The notes under the pieces are model-generated. The model was not told where the DNA came from, did not search any database, and saw only the letters and a list, made by a program, of their open reading frames with translations. From positions 1-7,859 of the forward strand of contig JAFDFT010000104.1 of assembly GCA_019309685.1 (NCBI GenBank): 7,859 nucleotides of DNA. The letters are read 5' to 3'. This DNA comes from Deltaproteobacteria bacterium (GTDB lineage: Bacteria > Desulfobacterota > Desulfobacteria > Desulfobacterales > JAABPS01). The position numbers and the translations under genes are program-made. Of this stretch, positions 5,702-7,859 are shown piece after piece; the first letter of the stretch is position 1; every line of letters begins with the position of its first letter.

Positions 5702-5906
5702 TGACTTCGTAAAAAGTCCAATTCCTGTGTTGCACTGCACCCTCGCCCTGTTAAATTCTCGCTTGGCGAGACGGCGGAGCCGATTTAACAGGGCAAGTCA
5801 CTGCAGCGTACTATAAGTACGCCTCATTCCTCGGGATTTGCGACGTTTGTTGGAGCAAAGCGGAAATCCCGCCACAGGCGGGAAACTTGAACTTTTTACT
5901 TTGTCA
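5702..5906. mobile_element. MITE-like non-coding element with terminal inverted repeats
   Basis: The ends TGACTTCGTAAAAAGT (5702-5717) and ACTTTTTACTTTGTCA (5891-5906) are inverted repeats with 13 of 16 matching, and weaker similarity continues inward. The 205-bp interior has no gene. It is full of dyads: a nested palindrome (5745-5794), GCGTAC/GTACGC (5806-5811 and 5817-5822) and CCCGCC-ACA-GGCGGG (5868-5882). No transposase and no clear target duplication are seen, so a non-autonomous element is inferred. It sits between the divergent FmdB-type and ndk genes and touches the leader of the former. The rest of that spacer (5907-6078) is AT-rich and shows only a possible ndk promoter. Confidence 0.6.
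5745..5794. repeat. Nested cloverleaf-like palindrome inside the MITE-like element
   Basis: Perfect 12-bp outer arms GCCCTGTTAAAT and ATTTAACAGGGC enclose two more hairpins side by side, CTCGC-TTG-GCGAG (5758-5770) and CGGC-GGA-GCCG (5772-5782). This gives a three-way junction when folded as RNA or as a cruciform. It appears to be an insertion of its own within the larger element. It has no T-run after it. Confidence 0.75.
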
Positions 5907-6011
5907 TCATTCTGATTTTATGAAACTACTAATACTAAAATTCGACTAATTTTTTGTCAATAGCAATTGGGATTTGTTACCCGTTAGAGAATTAACCGGA
6001 AATTGCCGTTG

Positions 6012-6040
6012 TTGACTTGTGCGCACCCTTTTGGTATTGG
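6012..6040 (+). promoter_or_regulatory. Possible promoter of the ndk operon
   Basis: TTGACT (6012-6017, five of six) with a 17-base spacer to TATTGG (6035-6040, only three of six). The palindrome GTGCGCAC (6019-6026) lies in the spacer. The position, about 40-65 bases before the ndk ATG, is suitable, but the -10 box is poor. Confidence 0.3.
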
Positions 6041-6078
6041 CCGTTGATTAAAATATATGAAAGAAAGGATTTGTTGAA

Positions 6079-6495
6079 ATGGAAAGAACATTATCGATTA
6101 TTAAGCCCGACGGCGTTGGCCGGAGCATTATCGGAGAAGTTGTTAAGAGACTCGAAGAAAACGATCTGAAGATCATTGCCATGAAAATGATCTGGATGAC
6201 GAAAAAGCAGGCACAGGGGTTTTATGCCGTGCATAAGGAACGGCCCTTTTTTGACAGCCTGACTGATTTTATGTCATCCGGGCCGGCGGTTGTCATGGTC
6301 CTGGAGGGTGACAATGTTATCGCCAGGTATAGAAATATCATGGGCGCTACAGATTACAAGGAAGCAGCAGAAGGTACCATCAGGAAGGATTTTGCCACAG
6401 ATATAGAAAAAAACGTGGTGCACGGTTCAGATTCACCGGAATCGGCTGCATTCGAAATAGGCTATTTTTTTAATCAATTCGAAATCGCTGTTTAA
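6079..6495 (+). CDS. ndk: Nucleoside diphosphate kinase
   Basis: 138 residues, normal length. It transfers the gamma phosphate of ATP to nucleoside diphosphates through a phospho-histidine, keeping NTP and dNTP pools balanced in the cytoplasm. The sequence opens with ERTLSIIKPDGVGR (nucleotide-binding start, K9). It has the HKERPFF segment (52-58), SGPAVVMVLEG (67-77), R85 in the RNIMGATD segment and the active-site H115 in NVVHGSDS. All key residues are present. AAAGGA lies nine bases before the ATG. It is the first gene of a tight three-gene operon, and its stop overlaps the next start (TAATG). Confidence 0.97.
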   Translation: MERTLSIIKPDGVGRSIIGEVVKRLEENDLKIIAMKMIWMTKKQAQGFYAVHKERPFFDSLTDFMSSGPAVVMVLEGDNVIARYRNIMGATDYKEAAEGTIRKDFATDIEKNVVHGSDSPESAAFEIGYFFNQFEIAV

Positions 6496-7259
6496 TGCGA
6501 GATATCATAAATCTTGAAAATATTACAATCGTTTTAAAACAGCCCCGGTATCCGGAAAACATCGGGGCTGCCGCCAGGTCTATCCGAAACATGGGCATTG
6601 GAAAGCTCGTGGTTTTGAATCCTGAAAATTACGATGTTGAAAAAATATTGAAGCTGGCAACCCATGAGGCCGCCGATATCGTGAAGAGGATCGAAATTTG
6701 TTCGGATGTTAAAACTGCGCTGGCACCATTTAACTATGTGGCCGGCACGACGGCGCGGCTTGGCGGCCAGCGGCAAGCTGTGATTTCGCCACCTATACTC
6801 GCTGAAAACCTGATACCCATTTCTAAGGAAAACCAGATCGCCATTCTTTTTGGCCCTGAAGACAGGGGGCTTTCAAATGAGGACCTCAGGTATTGTCACG
6901 CCCTTGTAAACATTCCTACAGCAGAATTTTCTTCCATCAATCTGGCGCAGGCGGTCATGATAATGAGCTATGAGTTGTTTAAGGCATCGATACAAGGAGA
7001 AAGTAAATCTATGCCCCGGCTTGCCACCCGCCATGAGCTGGATGGTATGTATGATCAGCTAAAAGAGATACTGGTTCGCATAGACTATATCAATCATGAA
7101 AATCCGGATTACTGGATGAACAGGCTGCGTCAATTTTTTACACGCATGCAGCTTCGGGCCAGAGAAGTCAGTATTATTCGCGGCATTTGCAGGCAGATGA
7201 ACTGGTACAGCGGCAAATGCTATGAAGATGGCCTAAAAGCAAAGGGTAATAAGAAATGA
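6495..7259 (+). CDS. trmJ: tRNA (cytidine/uridine-2'-O-)-methyltransferase, TrmJ/SpoU family
   Basis: 254 residues, close to E. coli TrmJ. It methylates the 2'-OH of tRNA wobble-loop nucleotide 32 using S-adenosylmethionine; which bases it accepts here is unknown. SPOUT knot motifs are in order: ENIGAAARSIRNMG (21-34, with N22 and R28), ILFGPEDRGLSNEDL (117-131, with E122 and G125) and FSSINLAQAVMIMSYE (145-160). The C-terminal part YWMNRLRQFFTR to IIRGICRQ (207-234) matches the TrmJ dimerisation and tRNA-binding tail, which favours TrmJ over other SpoU proteins. The start overlaps the ndk stop by one base and has no ribosome binding site of its own, so translation is probably coupled. Confidence 0.92.
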   Translation: MRDIINLENITIVLKQPRYPENIGAAARSIRNMGIGKLVVLNPENYDVEKILKLATHEAADIVKRIEICSDVKTALAPFNYVAGTTARLGGQRQAVISPPILAENLIPISKENQIAILFGPEDRGLSNEDLRYCHALVNIPTAEFSSINLAQAVMIMSYELFKASIQGESKSMPRLATRHELDGMYDQLKEILVRIDYINHENPDYWMNRLRQFFTRMQLRAREVSIIRGICRQMNWYSGKCYEDGLKAKGNKK

Positions 7260-7859
7260 AACTTATTCGGTTTGGTGAAAGAGGAAATGAAAAACCCGGA
7301 TTGCTCAAAGAAGACAGGGTTATTGATTTAAGAAAGATCTTCCCGGACATCCCCGATATTAGTGAAGCATTTTTCAGACAAGGGTGGCTTGATAAGGTCA
7401 AAGATGCAACCGATCAGGGTGAGAAGATAGATGTGCGTTTATCTTGGCCGGTTTGTCATCCTTCAAAGATAATTTGCCTTGGAAAGAACTATGTTGAGCA
7501 CGCCAAAGAAGGCGGGATGGACGTTCCGGAAAAACCGCTGCTTTTCTGCAAGACCCCTAACACTTTGTGACCCCTAACACTTTGTGCGGACCGTATGATC
7601 CGATTGTACTTCCGACCGGCTCCGGGCAGGTGGATTGGGAAGTAGAATTGGCAGTCATTATCGGCAAAGAAGGCAAGAAAATTAAAAAGAAAGATGCCTT
7701 TGATTATATCGCGGGCTATACAGTGATGAATGACGTATCCGGGCGGGAAGCGCAATTTTCAGATCAGCAGTGGTTTCGAGGGAAGTCATTTGATACCTTC
7801 GCGCCAATGGGACCCGCGTTTGTGACTGCGGATGAGATAGATGATGTGCATAATTTAAA
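7256..7859 (+). pseudogene. Fumarylacetoacetate hydrolase family gene, broken by a 17-bp duplication; 3' end beyond window
   Basis: The family hydrolyses or decarboxylates 2-oxo acids and acylpyruvates with a divalent metal; the exact substrate cannot be told. As written the gene stops at TGA 7568-7570 after 104 residues, in the middle of the fold. These include an N-terminal lid domain and KIICLGKNYVEHAKE (71-85). After the duplication, another frame from about 7570 is open to the window edge. It reads LCGPYDPIVLP, VDWEVELAVIIGKEGKK (metal Glu residues), GYTVMNDVSGRE (metal Asp), GKSFDTFAPMGPAFVT and DEIDDVHNL, all family-typical. Removing one 17-bp unit joins both parts seamlessly. The start overlaps the trmJ stop by four bases (ATGA), with AAAGGG upstream. 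It is a recent pseudogene, a reversible mutation or an assembly error. Confidence 0.85.
7552..7585 (+). repeat. Exact 17-bp tandem duplication in the FAH-family gene
   Basis: GACCCCTAACACTTTGT occurs twice back to back (7552-7568 and 7569-7585) with no mismatch. Since 17 is not a multiple of three, the second unit shifts the frame and creates TGA at the junction. One unit alone gives KTPNTLCGPYDP, as expected for the family. Confidence 0.97.

Noticed and set aside
7568..7570. TGA in the FAH-family gene as a second selenocysteine codon
   Set aside because: Reading through stays in the wrong frame. The stop is created by the 17-bp duplication, and the family has no Sec at this place.
7489..7755. 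88-residue minus-strand frame across the FAH-family gene
   Set aside because: Antisense shadow; the + strand shows family motifs on both sides of the duplication.

Overview
The window looks like chromosomal DNA of a sulphate-reducing Desulfobacterota bacterium (Desulfobacterales-like). This is inferred from the gene set and not proven: a HesB/IscA-like protein with an in-frame TGA (probable selenocysteine), an FmdE-type and an FmdB-type zinc protein, and intergenic spaces crowded with structured repeats. The organism would have to decode UGA as selenocysteine.

Left part (1-3113): a leader region with one copy of a dispersed hairpin repeat, then a large + strand gene (347-2800). It encodes a membrane-anchored, divergent eukaryotic-type protein kinase with a small periplasmic domain and a very long insert between the kinase lobes. 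Behind it lie a 119-bp interrupted palindrome and a run of small GC-rich hairpins.

Middle part (3114-5673): an FmdE-family gene (+) converges on a HesB-like selenoprotein gene (-). A near-perfect 43-bp palindrome between them can stop transcription from both sides. The HesB-like gene has its own strong-looking promoter (TTGACA, 17 bp, TATTTT), a perfect Shine-Dalgarno site and a plausible SECIS stem-loop just after the TGA. Upstream on the same strand are a macro-domain ADP-ribose deacetylase gene with a G8 tract as its ribosome binding site, and an FmdB-type zinc-ribbon gene with a long acidic tail.

Right part (5674-7859): a 405-bp intergenic stretch carries a MITE-like element with terminal inverted repeats and a nested cloverleaf-like palindrome. 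Then comes a tight + strand operon of ndk, a TrmJ-type tRNA 2'-O-methyltransferase gene (start overlaps the previous stop by 1 base) and a fumarylacetoacetate-hydrolase-family gene (4-base overlap). The last gene is broken by an exact 17-bp tandem duplication that creates a stop; one unit fewer restores a normal reading frame to the window edge.

The most notable points are the selenocysteine HesB gene split by a naive ORF reading, the unusual transmembrane kinase, the 17-bp frame-breaking duplication, and evidence from three repeat copies that small GC hairpins insert into larger intergenic repeats. I found no CRISPR array, tRNA, rRNA or complete insertion sequence.
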